Shown here in pieces: positions 61,795 through 64,000 of a stretch of DNA of 64,000 nucleotides. Both the position numbers and the translations under genes were made by a program. The notes under the pieces were generated by a model. The model did no database searches and had not been told where the DNA came from. It worked only from the letters and a program-made list of their open reading frames with translations. The DNA is from Campylorhamphus procurvoides (taxonomy: Eukaryota > Chordata > Aves > Passeriformes > Dendrocolaptidae), in assembly GCA_013396655.1 (NCBI GenBank), contig WBMV01001117.1:1-64000 (forward strand). Direction: 5' to 3'. The first letter of the stretch is position 1, and each line of letters begins with the position of its first letter.

Positions 61795-64000
61795 CTACAA
61801 AGAGGACAAGCAAATAGTTTGACACAGAAAATCTCAATTTACCAGCTTCACAGAAGTCAAAAAGGGAAAAACAGCAGGGCCAGATGAGACCATGAACCTG
61901 CTATATTGTAGTTTTAACATCAGCAAATTATACATAATATGTTCAGGCTTTTCTTTCATCCTTTTTTCTTTTATACATTCTACTGCAAGATGATGACTCC
62001 ACCTCCCTTCGTTGTCTTTCCCAAATACTGTGTTTCCCAAATACTGGCTTTTCTCCCTTTCTAGCCTCATTATCCACAGGAAGTAGATTTTTGGCACGAC
62101 AGACTATAAAACACTAACCACAAAATTGTCTGCAACTCACCAGCAATTCAGGTGAAAAATCAGACTTTTTTCCTCATCTTAATCGGGAAGACTTTAGCTC
62201 TGCCCTTTTTTGTGCCACCACGTCCTTTGGTGTTTCAAGTCTAGGGATTTTTTCCACTATTTGCCACTCCCACTCAAAGTGATACACATTCCACAATGGG
62301 AAATTCTCAAAGCATTATGAAATTTAGGAAAAATGGTGAAACCATCTCCCTACATGTTCATAAAGAAGGAGCAAACTCTTGTGCTCTAAAGCTTGAAGTA
62401 AACCAAGTGGATTCCACAGTCACTGTAGGACGGAGGTTTTTCTCATGGAGAAGCTTCCCTAGAAGAGCCAGGCTTGTATAATTTTCCCTGCTCAGTGAGC
62501 ATTCACTAGAAGGTCAGGGCTTCCCTGTAACAACTGGTACCCAAAGAAGCTGATCCACTGCTTCTCATTTTGTATCCCACAAAACAAGATTGTGTTTTGG
62601 TAGTGCCTTGGGCTGCTGCTGCTTATGCAACAAGTAAAAAGAATACACTCCAATTTACCTGTGGTATAGTTAATACTACGTTTTTTTAATAGTTTAAGAG
62701 AAGCAAATAAAGTAGCTTTTGTTCTTTCATCTAGAGGTGATAGAAACACCAGGATAGGTCAGGAGCTGAGGTTAAGCTCCACCTTTGTTAGCTGCTTCTG
62801 CCTCAGCACACACTTTACCAGCCACGTCTTAAAGTCTGGCTCCAGCTCCAGAGCCATAGCCAGGCTTCTACTGCCAGCTGCTGCTCGGCTTGTGGTTTTC
62901 AAACCATACATTGCTCTGTGTAAAGCAGCTCTCAGACAGTCCTGCAATTTTGCATTCCCTGCTTTAATAGGGACATTGCAGAAAGCAGTCATTAGCATAA
63001 AGGACATCAGGAGAGGAAGTCAAAGAAGGAAAAGAAGCCTAATTTTATGCTGCTGTTTCTAAACCTATACAAACCCAGTGGCTACTACTTCAGATATTTT
63101 TTTCTAGAATCATTCCAGAGATAGATATATAAACTCATACACTGACAGTCCACAGGCAAAAATTTTGCTTTACAGATGCAGCCCACAGGTCCTTTTCAAG
63201 AGATCATCTTCATGTTTCAAAATGAACCATGCTGCCTCCCTTCACACTGAGGATCAAAAGAGGCTGAAGGTATTACTCTCCTCTCTGCCTAAAGAACATG
63301 TAAGATAAACCATGTTCCTATTGTGTAGGTGGCCTTTGAAAGTTCAAAGGAGGAAGCATTTCTTGCCATGATAAATTGGAATTGTCAAGCAATACGTTTC
63401 ATAACTGAGGATGGGTAAACCACTCACGGGAGAGGGGGGAAAATAAAAAAAAGAAAAAAATCCTATTCACAGGCTTGTCAATGAACAGAGGTACTTCAAT
63501 GGAAGGTTTGATTTCTGGGAGACTGAGACCTTCTGTCACACAGCCCAGCTGACACTTATCCCCTCTCCTTTTCATGTTACAATCTGCCCACTTGATACCA
63601 CCCCAACCATGCAGGATCTACAGGATCTGCTCTACCAGCATCAGGCACTTCTTTTGGGCACTGAATGGATTATTACACTCTGACTTGCAGTATAGATCTT
63701 AGTGTTGATGGCCAAAGAGAAGGAGAATGAAATAACACAAATCCATTAACAACAGCCAGTTATGTCTGAGGTAATTCGTGCCTGAAGGTCAATGGGGTTC
63801 AACTACCCTACAGATGAAATGCAAAGACCACCTGCACTTGACTCTTGCACAAGCAGCATCTCTCCCAAGGGCAGATGTCTTCCCAGAAGCCGCTCCAAGA
63901 TCTGTGTCCTACCCATGTACTGAACACAGGAGCTACTGCCTTTGTACCCCAGGAGCTTTTCTGCTAGAGGGAAAAGGCAGCCAGGAGAGAAGGTCGGACT
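61795..64000 (-). other. CEP170B: CEP170B intron continuing past the window edge
   Basis: No FHA-domain exon or linker exon (the HEKYTSQLQ-like region) is found here, so the upstream exons lie to the right of the window. The frame 62759-63007 minus (82 codons) is unrecognised and has no supporting splice context. Confidence 0.5.

Overview
The window is vertebrate nuclear DNA, almost certainly from a bird. Genes are split by GT-AG introns. Several truncated CR1 LINEs end in the avian-type octamer tail (ATTCTATG-like). The conserved order AHNAK2 - PLD4 - CEP170B matches the human 14q32.33 neighbourhood as I remember it, with AHNAK2 convergent to the other two. No bacterial, viral or organellar gene organisation is present.

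Layout. (1) 1-5541, plus strand: the 3' end of the giant AHNAK2 coding exon (1846 residues plus stop, open at the left edge), then a 3'UTR with polyadenylation signals at 6245, 6287 and 6505. (2) About 6740-10130: CR1 fragments, one keeping part of a broken reverse-transcriptase frame, plus a (TGGGA)n array. (3) 12536-30216, minus strand: PLD4. I could assemble a complete ten-exon coding model of 507 codons plus stop from splice sites, phase and homology; the first coding exon lies 7.9 kb upstream of the second. (4) 30217-32340: short intergenic stretch and probable PLD4 promoter side. (5) 36280-61794, minus strand: 14 coding exons of CEP170B (about 1492 residues, frame intact), from just after the N-terminal FHA part to the stop, with a probable 3'UTR of about 3.9 kb down to a signal at 32358. 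The N-terminal exons lie beyond the right edge.

The genes do not form a functional pathway. AHNAK2 is a large repeat scaffold. PLD4 is a type II membrane endolysosomal 5' exonuclease of the phospholipase D fold. CEP170B is a microtubule/centrosome-associated FHA protein. Their adjacency is ancestral synteny.

Points of most interest: a higher-order period of about 350 residues in the AHNAK2 tail; a 39-nt phase-0 cassette-like microexon and a putative GC-AG intron in CEP170B; a canonical aspartate in the second HKD motif of PLD4; two donor-like sites in PLD4 intron 1 that end exactly in ATG; a probable solo LTR in the same intron; and a G-quadruplex-capable pentanucleotide array. I found no convincing evidence of a wholly new gene system.
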